DNA of 64,000 nucleotides from Pseudomonas cichorii (GCF_003700275.1 NZ_RBRE01000068.1:1-64000); one strand, 5' to 3'; shown: positions 51,898 to 61,258, numbered from the stretch's first letter. Notes: generated from the sequence alone by a model not told the origin. Numbers and translations: made by a program.

Positions 51898-53067
51898 TCA
51901 GATCATGCTCGGATCGGGTTCCAGGCCCATCAGCTCGCGACCGAGGATCTGCGCACAAACGTCGTAGTCGGTGTAGGCATGCGCACCGGTCATGTGCGAG
52001 TCGCGGAACAGGCGCTGCATCTCGTTGTGCTCGAACCAGGCGTTGCCACCGGCGGCCTCGAACAGACGGTCCACGGCCTGAATGCACATCTTGGTGGCGT
52101 ACGCCTGATTGGTACGCCAGAACGCCAGGGTTTCGCGGCTTGGGTAGCGCTGCTGCTCACTGTGTTCGGCATGCTCCTGCCAGGTCTTTTCAAGAAACGC
52201 TCGGGCGGCAGCAACCTGATGAGTCGACTCGGCCAGACGCATCAACGCCGGAGTCGCCGCGCCGACCGCTGCACCGGTATACGCTCGCACGCGGTTTTTG
52301 GTCTTTTCGCGGAACACCTCCAGCATTCTCTCCGCCACCCCGAGGCTGACAGTGGAGAAACCGCTGGCAAAATAAGGACGATACGGCGAGTAGAAAATCT
52401 TGCTGTCCGGATACAGGCCGAAGCCTGCGGACTTGCCTTCCATCATGTCCCTGGCTTTCTGGATCCGGTGTTCAGGCACCAGTACATTGTCGATGATCAG
52501 GGTCTTGGTGCCACTGCCCTTCATGCCCGCCGCGAACCAGTCATCACGGATCTGATAGTCGCTGCGTGGCAGTACCGCGAAGCAATAGTCCTGACCGCCC
52601 TCAGCGTTTTTGCGACGGAAACCGACAATCGCCCATTCGGCATGATCGCAGCCGCTGCTCCAGCCCATTTCCCCGCTGAACAGCACACCGCCTTCAGTCT
52701 CTTCGGTACGGCCAAACGGCGCGATGCTGCTGCTCGCCGTGGCATCCGGATCATTACCCCAGACTTCCTGCTGCAGTCTGGCCGGGAACAGTGCCAGTTG
52801 ATGGCTGTGCGTGCACAGCAGGCTCATCGCCCACGCCGTGCTGGCACAGGAGCCGGCGAGCAAGGCAATGCAGTCGGCAAACTGCGGCAGCGATATTTCC
52901 ATGCCGCCGAATTTCTTCGGCTGGAAGGCTCGGTGCATGCCGATGCCTTTGAGCAGTGCAATGTTCTCATCCGGCACCTTGCGGTCCTGCTCGGCCTGGA
53001 AGGCATTGGCAGCGATGGTCGGCAGAATGGACTTGAGATCTTCGAGGAGCGGGTTTGGCTTTTTCAT
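51898..53067 (-). CDS. 4-hydroxyphenylacetate 3-hydroxylase oxygenase C2
   Basis: 389 aa with acyl-CoA-dehydrogenase fold, group D flavin monooxygenase. From memory the sequence closely follows A. baumannii C2-HPAH, with the blocks CTHSHQ, DATASSSIAPFG, GWSSGCDHAE, MMEGKSAGFGLYPDSKIFY and HMTGAHAYTDYDVC. It lacks about 30 N-terminal residues relative to that protein. It converts 4-hydroxyphenylacetate to 3,4-dihydroxyphenylacetate, feeding HpaD. HsaA-like activity is the alternative but less likely given the neighbours. Confidence 0.9.
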   Translation of the reverse strand: MKKPNPLLEDLKSILPTIAANAFQAEQDRKVPDENIALLKGIGMHRAFQPKKFGGMEISLPQFADCIALLAGSCASTAWAMSLLCTHSHQLALFPARLQQEVWGNDPDATASSSIAPFGRTEETEGGVLFSGEMGWSSGCDHAEWAIVGFRRKNAEGGQDYCFAVLPRSDYQIRDDWFAAGMKGSGTKTLIIDNVLVPEHRIQKARDMMEGKSAGFGLYPDSKIFYSPYRPYFASGFSTVSLGVAERMLEVFREKTKNRVRAYTGAAVGAATPALMRLAESTHQVAAARAFLEKTWQEHAEHSEQQRYPSRETLAFWRTNQAYATKMCIQAVDRLFEAAGGNAWFEHNEMQRLFRDSHMTGAHAYTDYDVCAQILGRELMGLEPDPSMI

Positions 53068-53238
53068 GGACGGCCCTGCTTATTATTGGATGTCCGGGGG
53101 CTCTGTTGAACCGAGAGGCTGCACCGGATGCAGGGCCAGTATGCGACGAGCGATCACGCTGAAAAATGCACCTTCCAGAGCCAAGATTGTACTTTTCATA
53201 GCCAGGCCTCAAGCGCGGAGCAAAGCCTGCAAGCAATC

Positions 53239-53277
53239 TGGCAGCCACAGACATGCAACCCGGCAGCCACAGTCAAG
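53239..53277. promoter_or_regulatory. 22-bp-spaced direct repeats between C2 and feaB-like genes
   Basis: GGCAGCCACAG occurs at 53240-53250 and again at 53262-53272, 22 bp apart. In full, TGGCA-N8-CATG and CGGCA-N8-CAAG. They sit in the divergent promoter region about 170 bp from the C2 start and 60-100 bp from the dehydrogenase start, and match the repeats before the FAD oxidoreductase. FeaR is the likely binder. The rest of 53068-53338 shows no gene. Confidence 0.55.
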
Positions 53278-53338
53278 CCGACACAACCACCATTGATTAC
53301 CCTCGGGCTTTTCTCTTGTTCACGATCAGGAAAAAACC

Positions 53339-54826
53339 ATGAGCGATATTGCCCTGCTGCCTCAAGTTGAAGCCTTCCTCAGTAGAAGCCATGCATTGTT
53401 TATCGACGGTGGCTACGTCCAGAGCCATTCCAGCCAGACACTGGAAGTGATCAACCCTGCCACCGGCAAGGTCATTGCTCAGGTTGCGGACGCCGATTCC
53501 GCCGATCTGGACGCCGCAGTGGAATCGTCCAGGCGCGGCTTCAGAAACTGGTCCCAGGTTGCACCGGCGATCAGGGGCAACGTTCTGCTAAAACTGGCCG
53601 ACCTGCTGGAACAGAACCGCGAAGAACTGGCGCAAATCGAAACCTGCCAGTCGGGCAAGATCATCCAGATTTCACGCGCTTTTGAAGTCGACCAGGCCGC
53701 ACACTTCCTGCGCTATTACGCCGGCTGGGCCACCAAGATCAGCGGCCAGACCCTCACCCCGTCGCTGCCCTCTTTTGCCGGCGAACGGTACACCGCGTTC
53801 ACCCTGCGCGAACCGGTCGGCGTGGTAGTGGGCATCGTGCCGTGGAATTTCTCCACCATGATCGCCATCTGGAAACTCGCCTCGGCGCTGGTGACCGGCT
53901 GCAGCATCATCATCAAACCCAGCGAGTTCACGCCGCTGACCATCCTGCGGATCGCCGAACTGGCTATCGAGGCCGGGCTGCCTGCCGGTGCGCTGAACGT
54001 CTTGACCGGTGGCGGCCAGGTGGGCAAAGGGCTGATCGAACACCCGGGGACCGACAAGGTTTCGTTCACCGGTTCAGTGCCTACCGGCATCGCCGTCGGG
54101 CGTAGCGCCATGGATGCCGGGCTGACGCGCGCGACCCTGGAACTGGGTGGCAAGAACTCTGCGGGATTCCTGCGCGACGTCGATCTGGACAAGGCGGTCA
54201 ATGGCATCATCGAGGCCGGCTTCCTGCATTCCGGACAAATCTGCGCCGCGGCCGAGCGCTTCTTCGTCCACCGTTCGCAGATCGAACCGGTCATGAACAA
54301 GCTGTCACAACGCTTGAGTGCGCTGAACATCGGTTCGCCTCTGGATGAGAGCACCGAATTCGGTCCGGTTACCAACCGCCAACATCAGCTCAAGCTCGGC
54401 GCGCTGTTCGACAAGGCGCGGGCGGAAAACAACACGATCATTCACGGCGGCAATCTGATCGACCGCCCCGGCTGTTATGTCGAACCGACGGTGATCCTCG
54501 CCAACACGCTGAACGACACGCTGCTCAACGAAGAAACCTTCGGGCCTGTCGCCACCTTCCTGCCCTATGACACCGAGGAAGAGCTGCTGGAATTGATGAA
54601 CAACACGCCCTATGGCCTGAGCGCCAGCCTGTGGACCAATGACCTGAGCAAGGCCTTGCGTATGGTGCCCGCCATTCAGGCCGGCACGGTGTGGGTCAAC
54701 ATGCACACCATGCTCGACCCGGCCGTGCCATTCGGCGGCATCAAGTCTTCGGGTATCGGCCGTGAGTTCGGCAGCGCCTTCATCGACGATTACACCGAGC
54801 TGAAATCGGTAATGATCCGCTACTGA
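53339..54826 (+). CDS. feaB: Phenylacetaldehyde-type aldehyde dehydrogenase, FeaB-like
   Basis: 495 aa NAD-dependent aldehyde dehydrogenase. SRAFEVDQAAHFLRY and GIVPWNFSTMIAIWKLA resemble E. coli FeaB. Catalytic Glu in LELGGKN and Cys in HSGQICAAAERFF are present. It should oxidise 4-hydroxyphenylacetaldehyde (from amine deamination) to 4-hydroxyphenylacetate, the substrate of the divergent C1/C2 hydroxylase. Confidence 0.85.
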   Translation: MSDIALLPQVEAFLSRSHALFIDGGYVQSHSSQTLEVINPATGKVIAQVADADSADLDAAVESSRRGFRNWSQVAPAIRGNVLLKLADLLEQNREELAQIETCQSGKIIQISRAFEVDQAAHFLRYYAGWATKISGQTLTPSLPSFAGERYTAFTLREPVGVVVGIVPWNFSTMIAIWKLASALVTGCSIIIKPSEFTPLTILRIAELAIEAGLPAGALNVLTGGGQVGKGLIEHPGTDKVSFTGSVPTGIAVGRSAMDAGLTRATLELGGKNSAGFLRDVDLDKAVNGIIEAGFLHSGQICAAAERFFVHRSQIEPVMNKLSQRLSALNIGSPLDESTEFGPVTNRQHQLKLGALFDKARAENNTIIHGGNLIDRPGCYVEPTVILANTLNDTLLNEETFGPVATFLPYDTEEELLELMNNTPYGLSASLWTNDLSKALRMVPAIQAGTVWVNMHTMLDPAVPFGGIKSSGIGREFGSAFIDDYTELKSVMIRY

Positions 54827-54854
54827 TCGGTGCAAGCCAGGAGAGCAATGGCTG

Positions 54855-54870
54855 TTAATGGATCCATTAA
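54855..54870. promoter_or_regulatory. VanR operator 1 (perfect palindrome)
   Basis: TTAATGGATCCATTAA is a perfect 16-bp palindrome in the vanA leader. The core ATGGATCCAT is close to the Caulobacter VanR site ATTGGATCCAAT as I recall it. Confidence 0.75.
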
Positions 54871-54916
54871 ATTATTTATTAGCGATTTAATTTGACGAAA
54901 ACCGCTAAAACAAATT

Positions 54917-54932
54917 CTAATGGATCCACTAA
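54917..54932. promoter_or_regulatory. VanR operator 2
   Basis: CTAATGGATCCACTAA, same core as operator 1 with two changes, 62 bp from it (about six helical turns) and 27 bp before the vanA ATG. Spacing suits looping or cooperative binding. Confidence 0.7.
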
Positions 54933-54958
54933 TAACAAAACCTCCTTGGAGCATCTCC

Positions 54959-56005
54959 ATGTACCCCAAGAACACCTGGTATGTCGCCTGTACACCTGAT
55001 GAGATCGCTGACAAGCCACTGGGCCGTCAGATTTGTGGTGAAAAGATGGTTTTTTACCGTGGACACGAAGGCAAGGTGGCAGCCGTCGAGGACTTCTGCC
55101 CCCATCGCGGCGCACCGCTGTCCTTGGGCTATGTGGAAAATGGCAACCTGGTATGCGGCTATCACGGCCTGGTAATGGGCTGCGACGGCAAGACAGTGGA
55201 AATGCCCGGCCAACGGGTTCGCGGCTTTCCCTGCAACAAGACGTTCGCCGTGGTCGAGCGTTATGGATTCATCTGGGTCTGGCCCGGCGATCAGGCCTTG
55301 GCCGACGCAACCCTGATCCACCATCTGGAATGGGCGGTCAGCGATGAATGGGCTTACGGCGGCGGGCTGTTCCACATCCAGTGCGACTATCGCCTGATGA
55401 TCGACAACCTGATGGACCTGACTCACGAAACCTATGTTCACGCCTCCAGCATCGGCCAGAAGGAAATTGATGAAGCGCCGCCGGTGACCACCGTCCAGGG
55501 CGACGAAGTGGTAACTGCCAGGCACATGGAAAACATCATGGCACCGCCGTTCTGGCGCATGGCCCTGCGCGGCAACAACCTGGCCGACGATGTACCGGTG
55601 GACCGCTGGCAGATCTGCCGCTTCACCCCGCCCAGCCATGTATTGATCGAAGTCGGTGTGGCCCATGCCGGCAACGGCGGCTATAACGCCGATCCGCAAT
55701 TCAAGGCATCGAGCATCGTCGTCGACTTCATCACTCCGCAAACCGAGACGTCGATCTGGTACTTCTGGGGTATGGCGCGCAATTTCAACCCGCAGGATGC
55801 AGCCCTTACCGCAAGCATTCGCGAGGGCCAGGGGAAGATTTTCAGCGAAGATCTGGAGATGCTCGAACGCCAGCAACAGAACCTGCTCGATCATCCCCAG
55901 CGCAACTTGCTCAAACTCAATATCGACGCTGGCGGCGTACAGTCACGCCGCGTTCTGGAACGCCTGATTGCTCAGGAAAACGCCTCGCAGGAGGCAAGGC
56001 CATGA
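54959..56005 (+). CDS. vanA: Vanillate O-demethylase oxygenase VanA
   Basis: 348 aa from ATG 54959, with GGAG 7 bp upstream (an in-frame ATG at 54920 lies within operator 2). It begins MYPKNTWYVACTPDEI, typical of VanA. Rieske cluster CPHRG and CGYHG (about residues 48-70), then the mononuclear iron region DNLMDLTHETYVH with Asp and His ligands. It removes the methyl group of vanillate, giving protocatechuate and formaldehyde. Confidence 0.95.
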   Translation: MYPKNTWYVACTPDEIADKPLGRQICGEKMVFYRGHEGKVAAVEDFCPHRGAPLSLGYVENGNLVCGYHGLVMGCDGKTVEMPGQRVRGFPCNKTFAVVERYGFIWVWPGDQALADATLIHHLEWAVSDEWAYGGGLFHIQCDYRLMIDNLMDLTHETYVHASSIGQKEIDEAPPVTTVQGDEVVTARHMENIMAPPFWRMALRGNNLADDVPVDRWQICRFTPPSHVLIEVGVAHAGNGGYNADPQFKASSIVVDFITPQTETSIWYFWGMARNFNPQDAALTASIREGQGKIFSEDLEMLERQQQNLLDHPQRNLLKLNIDAGGVQSRRVLERLIAQENASQEARP

Positions 56006-56952
56006 TCGAAGTGCTGGTGAAATCACGCACTGACGAAGCCCTGGATATTTGCAGTTACGAGCTGGCCAGTGCTGATGGCAATCCCCTGCCCGCCTTCAGC
56101 GCCGGCGCCCATATCGATGTGCACCTGCCCGGCGGTTTGATCCGGCAATACTCCTTGTGCAATCACCCTGAAGAACGCCATCGCTACCTGATCGGCGTCC
56201 TCAAGGACCCGACATCTAGAGGCGGCTCGCGGGCCATGCATGAGCAGATCCAGGTCGGCATGCGCCTGCAGATCAGCGAACCGCGCAACCTGTTTCCATT
56301 GGCCAGTGAAGCCCGGCGCAGCCTGCTGTTTGCGGGCGGTATCGGCATCACTCCCATCCTGTGCATGGCCGAGCAACTGGCTCACAGCGGTGCGGATTTC
56401 GAGCTGCATTACTGTGCCCGCTCGCGGGAGCGCGCGGGCTTTGTCGAACGCCTGCAAAACTCGCCCTTTGCCCATAGTGTGTTTCTGCATTTCGATCAGG
56501 AGCCCGATACGGCCCTGGATACCGCCAGGGTCCTGGCCACGCCCCAGAGCGACGTCCACTTGTACGTGTGTGGTCCCGGCGGTTTCATGCAACATGTGCT
56601 GGATACCGCCAGGGCCGAAGGCTGGCAGGAACAATGCCTGCATCGCGAGTACTTCGCCGCAGCCCCCGTCGACTCGCAGGCCGCTGACAGTTTCTCGATC
56701 AAGGTCGCCAGCAGCGGCCAGGTCTTCGAGGTGCCAGCCGACAAGAGCGTGGTTCAGGTATTGCAAAGCCAGGGCATCGAGATTGCCATTTCCTGCGAAC
56801 AAGGTATTTGCGGCACCTGCCTGACTCGGGTACTGGAGGGCGTGCCGGAACATCGCGACCTGTTCCTCACCGAGGATGAACAGGCCTGTAACGACCAGTT
56901 CACTCCTTGCTGCTCGCGCTCGAAGACGCCGCTGCTGGTGCTGGATATCTGA
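56002..56952 (+). CDS. vanB: Vanillate O-demethylase reductase VanB
   Basis: 316 aa. FMN/NAD ferredoxin-reductase part (RQYSLCNHPEE, LFAGGIGITPILCMAEQL) with a C-terminal plant-type [2Fe-2S] domain (CEQGICGTCLTRVLEG, later TPCCSRSKTP). It passes electrons from NADH to VanA. Overlaps vanA by ATGA. Confidence 0.95.
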   Translation: MIEVLVKSRTDEALDICSYELASADGNPLPAFSAGAHIDVHLPGGLIRQYSLCNHPEERHRYLIGVLKDPTSRGGSRAMHEQIQVGMRLQISEPRNLFPLASEARRSLLFAGGIGITPILCMAEQLAHSGADFELHYCARSRERAGFVERLQNSPFAHSVFLHFDQEPDTALDTARVLATPQSDVHLYVCGPGGFMQHVLDTARAEGWQEQCLHREYFAAAPVDSQAADSFSIKVASSGQVFEVPADKSVVQVLQSQGIEIAISCEQGICGTCLTRVLEGVPEHRDLFLTEDEQACNDQFTPCCSRSKTPLLVLDI

Positions 56953-56962
56953 TTGGCCGCAC

Positions 56963-57676
56963 TTACTCCGAGCGGAGAATGACCTTCATCCGCTCGTCGG
57001 CTGCCGCCGAGCCGAAGATCTCGGCGTAACGCAGGGTGGCATTGGCGTGTTCGCGCATGATCGCTTCGGCACGGGCGCCCTGACGATTGACCATCGCATC
57101 GAACACCGAATGGTGCTGCATGTGGGCATAGTTGAAGCGGCGGTATTCCCGGACCATATCGTTGCGATCCACCGCCAGCGCGGTCACCGAAGCGAAGGGC
57201 AGATGATCGTTGCGCGCCAGGGCATCGGCTATCGCCGGGTTGTGGCTGCTTGCTACGATCACCTCATGAAAACGCATGTTGAGGTCGTGATAGACCTCCA
57301 GATCCTCGATGCTCACATACCCCTTGTCGAACAGTTGATCGCCCTCCATCAGGCACTGCTCAAGGGTCGTGCGGGCCTGCTCAGATAGTCCGCGCTCGGC
57401 GGCCTGACGCGCGGCAAGACCTTCAAGTACACCCCGGACTTCGACCGCCCCGGCAATATCATCGAGGCTGACCGAGCGCACCTGAAACCCGCGTCCGCCA
57501 AAGCGCACCAGCAAGCCTTCCTGCTCCAGCGTCCGGAAGGCCATGCGTACCGGCATCCGCGAAACGCCGAACATTTGCGCCGTAGGCATTTCCATCAAGC
57601 GCTCGCCAGCCGCCAGCTCGCCAGAAGCGATCATCTTGCGCAATGCGACCAGCACCGTTTGACCGGGCTTACTCAT
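56963..57676 (-). CDS. vanR: GntR/FadR-family vanillate regulator VanR
   Basis: 237 aa from ATG 57676, chosen because TGGAAG lies 8 bp upstream; the frame extends to 57751. N-terminal winged helix (PTAQMFGVSRMPVRMAFRTL) and a C-terminal FCD ligand domain with metal-ligand His (NMRFHEVIVASSHN). Likely represses vanAB through the two ATGGATCCA-type operators until vanillate binds. Its stop is 10 bp from the vanB stop (converging). Confidence 0.88.
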   Translation of the reverse strand: MSKPGQTVLVALRKMIASGELAAGERLMEMPTAQMFGVSRMPVRMAFRTLEQEGLLVRFGGRGFQVRSVSLDDIAGAVEVRGVLEGLAARQAAERGLSEQARTTLEQCLMEGDQLFDKGYVSIEDLEVYHDLNMRFHEVIVASSHNPAIADALARNDHLPFASVTALAVDRNDMVREYRRFNYAHMQHHSVFDAMVNRQGARAEAIMREHANATLRYAEIFGSAAADERMKVILRSE

Positions 57677-57816
57677 CCAGGCAACTTCCATAAAAGTGGG
57701 CCTGTATAGTAACGCAAGATGGCATACAAGGATTCGGCTGACGGCTGCCAAGGCCTCAGCGTTTTGCTTCAGCCTTTACAGAGTGCCGTTGCGGCAGATT
57801 GTCAGCCAGAGTGATC

Positions 57817-57835
57817 ATGCCAAAGGGCTTGGCAT
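57817..57835 (-). terminator. Hairpin directly after fcs
   Basis: ATGCCAA and TTGGCAT pair around a 5-nt loop right next to the fcs stop. No U-run, so a weak terminator. Stretch 57677-57816 otherwise should hold the vanR promoter. Confidence 0.4.
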
Positions 57836-59719
57836 TCAGTGCGCAGGCCCGGCGCGCAGAATGGAAGGTTCTTCGCCGCGATACAGCGCCTCTACCTTGT
57901 CCGCTCGCCATTGCAGGACTGCACGCTGGTTAAGCGAGCCCTTGTCGGTGATTTCACCACGGTCGATGGACGCGGGCTCCTCAAGCAATCCTGCCCACTC
58001 CAGACGACTGGCATTGCCGGTCGCATCGCGATTGAGCCGTTGCAGCCAGTCGGCGAACCACTGACGCACCGGCGCGCTGGCCAGAACCTCGGCATCGCTG
58101 GCGTCCTGGCCCAGACCGGCCAGACGCCGGCATTCGTACAACCGGGGAAAAACCAGCACTCCCAGGCACTCGCGATCCGGCGCAGCCACCACTACATCCA
58201 GCACATACGGCGAACCTTCGAGCACCGCACGATTGCGCAGTGGCCCCACGCTGACAAATACGCCGGAGCTCAGTTTGAAATCCTCGGCAATGCGCCCGTC
58301 GAACATCAGCCCGAGTTGCGGATCATCAGGGTCGGCCAGCTTTAACGCATCGCCAGAACAGTAGAAGCCCTGCGCATCGAACACCTCGGCAGTCTGCTGC
58401 GGCGAGCGCCAGTAACCGGGCATGATGTGCGGCCCGCGAAAGCGCCCTTCCAGCTTGCCGTCCACCGGGACCAGCCGCACTTCGCAACCGGGCGCCGGCA
58501 GGCCGATATAACCGGCCATGGACAAGGGGCCGGTGGTAAAGGTGCAGGACGGCGCCGCTTCAGTCATGCCAAGCCCGGCCATCATGCGGATACGCTCGCC
58601 ACAATGCTGTTCGGCGACCTGGTCCAGGCGGTCCCAGACTCGCTGGGATAAACCGGCCGCGGCGAAAAAGAACAGCTTCATGCGCGAGAAGAAACGCTCA
58701 CGCAACTCAGCGTCCTGCTCCAGAGCATTGACCAGCTCTTCCCAGCCCTTGGGTACGGTCAGGTAAGCGGTGGGCGATACTTCCTTGAGGTTGCGCAGCG
58801 TTTCGGCAAAGCCCTGGGCGGTGGGCTTGCCGTCGTCCAGATAGAAAGTGCCGCCGTTGTACAACACGATGCCGACGTTGTGGCTGCCGCCAAAAGTGTG
58901 ATTCCACGGCAACCAGTCGACCAGCACCGGCGGTTCTTCGGCGAATACCGGAAAGGTCTGCAGCAGCATCTGTTGGTTGGCGCAGAGCATGCGCTGGGTG
59001 GTGACCACCGCCTTGGGCAAACGGGTTGAACCTGAGGTAAACAGAAACTTGGCGATGCTGTCCGGCCCGGTCGCCTTGAAGGCAAAATCGGCCTCGGCGC
59101 CGCCGGGCTGTAACAGCAGGCTGGCAAAGCTTGTCTGGCGACGGCCCGGTATTATGCCGCGCACGCTGATCAGTGTCGTCTGCTCCGGCAACACGGCATT
59201 GATCGCCCGCTGATAGAGAGCGGCATCACTGACGAATACCAGACCTGGTTGCAGCAAGTCGCAGACATGTCGCAACTTGGCAAAATCCTGGGACAACAAC
59301 GAATAGGCCGGCGAGATCGGGCTATAGGGAATACCGGCGTACATGGCGCCCAGGGCAATCTGTAAATGCTCGATGTCGTTACCGGAAAGAATCGCCAGCG
59401 GGCGTTCGGCCGAAAGACCATAGCCGAGCAGGCTTTGGGCAATGGCGCGCACGCTTTCCAGCATCTGGGCATAACTCACCCGGCGCCATTCGCCGCCGTT
59501 CTGGCGAGCGGCGATAAAAGTCTGTTGCGGGCGGACCTCGGCCCAATGCACCAGACGGTCCAGCAAGCGTGCGGGCAACTCGGCCAAAGGCTCCAGGGAA
59601 CGTATGGACAAAATGCCCTGCTCTTCGCTGACTTCCACAGCAGGGCGGCCGATGGACACTTGTCGATAGCGCGGCGCACTGCCCTCGACCAGGGGTTGCG
59701 ATCTGAATTCGGAGCTCAC
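57836..59719 (-). CDS. fcs: Feruloyl-CoA synthetase Fcs
   Basis: 627 aa if it starts at GTG 59719, which has GGAGG 8 bp upstream; an ATG at 59734 adds five residues. AMP-forming ligase with the phosphate loop FTSGSTRLPKAV, WNHTFGGSHN, GLGMTEAAP and CSGDALKLAD. Activates ferulate (also coumarate, caffeate) to the CoA ester, first step of ferulate breakdown. Lies downstream of ech and vdh on the same strand. Confidence 0.92.
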   Translation of the reverse strand: MSSEFRSQPLVEGSAPRYRQVSIGRPAVEVSEEQGILSIRSLEPLAELPARLLDRLVHWAEVRPQQTFIAARQNGGEWRRVSYAQMLESVRAIAQSLLGYGLSAERPLAILSGNDIEHLQIALGAMYAGIPYSPISPAYSLLSQDFAKLRHVCDLLQPGLVFVSDAALYQRAINAVLPEQTTLISVRGIIPGRRQTSFASLLLQPGGAEADFAFKATGPDSIAKFLFTSGSTRLPKAVVTTQRMLCANQQMLLQTFPVFAEEPPVLVDWLPWNHTFGGSHNVGIVLYNGGTFYLDDGKPTAQGFAETLRNLKEVSPTAYLTVPKGWEELVNALEQDAELRERFFSRMKLFFFAAAGLSQRVWDRLDQVAEQHCGERIRMMAGLGMTEAAPSCTFTTGPLSMAGYIGLPAPGCEVRLVPVDGKLEGRFRGPHIMPGYWRSPQQTAEVFDAQGFYCSGDALKLADPDDPQLGLMFDGRIAEDFKLSSGVFVSVGPLRNRAVLEGSPYVLDVVVAAPDRECLGVLVFPRLYECRRLAGLGQDASDAEVLASAPVRQWFADWLQRLNRDATGNASRLEWAGLLEEPASIDRGEITDKGSLNQRAVLQWRADKVEALYRGEEPSILRAGPAH

Positions 59720-59809
59720 GTTCTTGTCCTCCATCAAGGCACACCAACGGCGCGCAGAAATGCGTGCAACCGCAGGTACAGCAGCCTTGTCATTGATATG
59801 TCTGATCGC

Positions 59810-61258
59810 TCAGATCGGGTAGTGTCGTGGCCCATTCTGCAAGGTCACCCAGCGCAACTGGGTAAACTGCTCGATGGAAGCCTTGCCGCCAAAACTGCCA
59901 TAGCCGCTCGACTTGACCCCGCCGAAAGGCATCTGCGCTTCATCGTGTACGGTCGGGCCGTTGATATGGCAGATACCCGATTCGACCCGCTGGGCCAGGG
60001 CCAGGGCGCGGCCAGTATCGCGACTGAAAATCGCCGACGACAGGCCGAACTCGGAGTCGTTGGCCAGGCGCAGCAATTGCTCATCGCCCTCGCCGCGCAG
60101 CACCACTGCCACCGGGCCAAAGGACTCTTCGTGGTACAAGCGCATGGCCGCAGTGACGCCATCAAGCAAGGTCGGCTGCAAGATGCTGCCCTCCAGGTGG
60201 CCACCCGTTACCAGAGTGGCACCTTTGTCGAGGGCATCGTCGATCAGCACCTTGATGCGCTCGCCCGCACTGCTGTCCACCAGAGAGCCGAGGACCGAAC
60301 CTTCGGCATTGGGATTGCCGGCAGGCAAGCTGGCGATCTTACCGGCCAGCTTGACGACAAAGGCATCGGCAACCCTGGCATCGACGATCAGGCGCTCGGT
60401 GGACATGCAGATTTGTCCCTGATTGAAGAAGGCACCGAAGGCCGCAGCTTCGACCGCTGCATCCAGGTCGGCATCCTCCAGCACCAGAAACGGCGCCTTG
60501 CCTCCCAGTTCCAGCAACGCTGGCTTGAGATGACGCGCCGACAACTCACCGACGATGCGCCCCACATGGGTCGAGCCGGTGAAGTTGACCCGACGCACTG
60601 CCGGGTTGGCGATCAACCGCTCGACAATCGCTGCCGCATCTTCGGGCGCGTTGCTGATGACATTCACAACTCCGTCGCCCAGGCCTGAGTCCTGCAACAC
60701 CTGGCCGATCAAACGGTGTGCCGCAGGGCTCAGTTCCGAGGCCTTGAGCACCACGGTATTGCCGCACGCCAGCGGCATGGCGATGGCGCGGGTTGCGAGG
60801 ATCACCGGAGCGTTCCACGGCGCGATACCCAGCACCACGCCGCATGGCTGACGCAAGGCCATGGCGAAACTGCCGGGCACATCGGAGGGAATGACTTCGC
60901 CGGTAATCTGGGTGGTCATGGACGCAGCTTCTCGCAGCATGCTGGACGCCAGTTGCACATTGAAGCCGTACCAGTTGGCCATGGCTCCGGTTTCACCGGC
61001 CGCCGCGATGAACTGCGCGCTACAGGCCTGCAACTGCTCGGCCGCACGCAACAACCGGGTACGTCGCTCATTGGCGGACAGTGCCGCCCAGGCCGGAAAT
61101 GCCGCCTTGGCCGCAGCCACAGCGGCGTCGGCATCTTCCAGGGTGGCGGCGGCAACCCGCGACACGACTTCCCCGGTCACCGGGTTACGCCGCTCGAAGG
61201 TTCGACCGTCACGGGCGGGGCACGACTGACCGCCAATCAGCAGGGGAACGTCCAGCAT
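59810..61258 (-). CDS. vdh: Vanillin dehydrogenase Vdh
   Basis: 482 aa aldehyde dehydrogenase with the Vdh-type start MLDVPLLIGGQSCPARDGR. GIAPWNAPVILATRA, VNFTGSTHVGRIVG, Glu in LELGGKAP and Cys in FNQGQICMSTERL are visible. It oxidises vanillin released by Ech to vanillate for VanAB. Confidence 0.93.
   Translation of the reverse strand: MLDVPLLIGGQSCPARDGRTFERRNPVTGEVVSRVAAATLEDADAAVAAAKAAFPAWAALSANERRTRLLRAAEQLQACSAQFIAAAGETGAMANWYGFNVQLASSMLREAASMTTQITGEVIPSDVPGSFAMALRQPCGVVLGIAPWNAPVILATRAIAMPLACGNTVVLKASELSPAAHRLIGQVLQDSGLGDGVVNVISNAPEDAAAIVERLIANPAVRRVNFTGSTHVGRIVGELSARHLKPALLELGGKAPFLVLEDADLDAAVEAAAFGAFFNQGQICMSTERLIVDARVADAFVVKLAGKIASLPAGNPNAEGSVLGSLVDSSAGERIKVLIDDALDKGATLVTGGHLEGSILQPTLLDGVTAAMRLYHEESFGPVAVVLRGEGDEQLLRLANDSEFGLSSAIFSRDTGRALALAQRVESGICHINGPTVHDEAQMPFGGVKSSGYGSFGGKASIEQFTQLRWVTLQNGPRHYPI

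Noticed and set aside
53228..53260. Possible sigma-54 promoter (TGGCAG ... TGC) before feaB-like gene
   Set aside because: The GG and GC doublets are 13 bp apart instead of 10; the sequence is better read as direct repeats.
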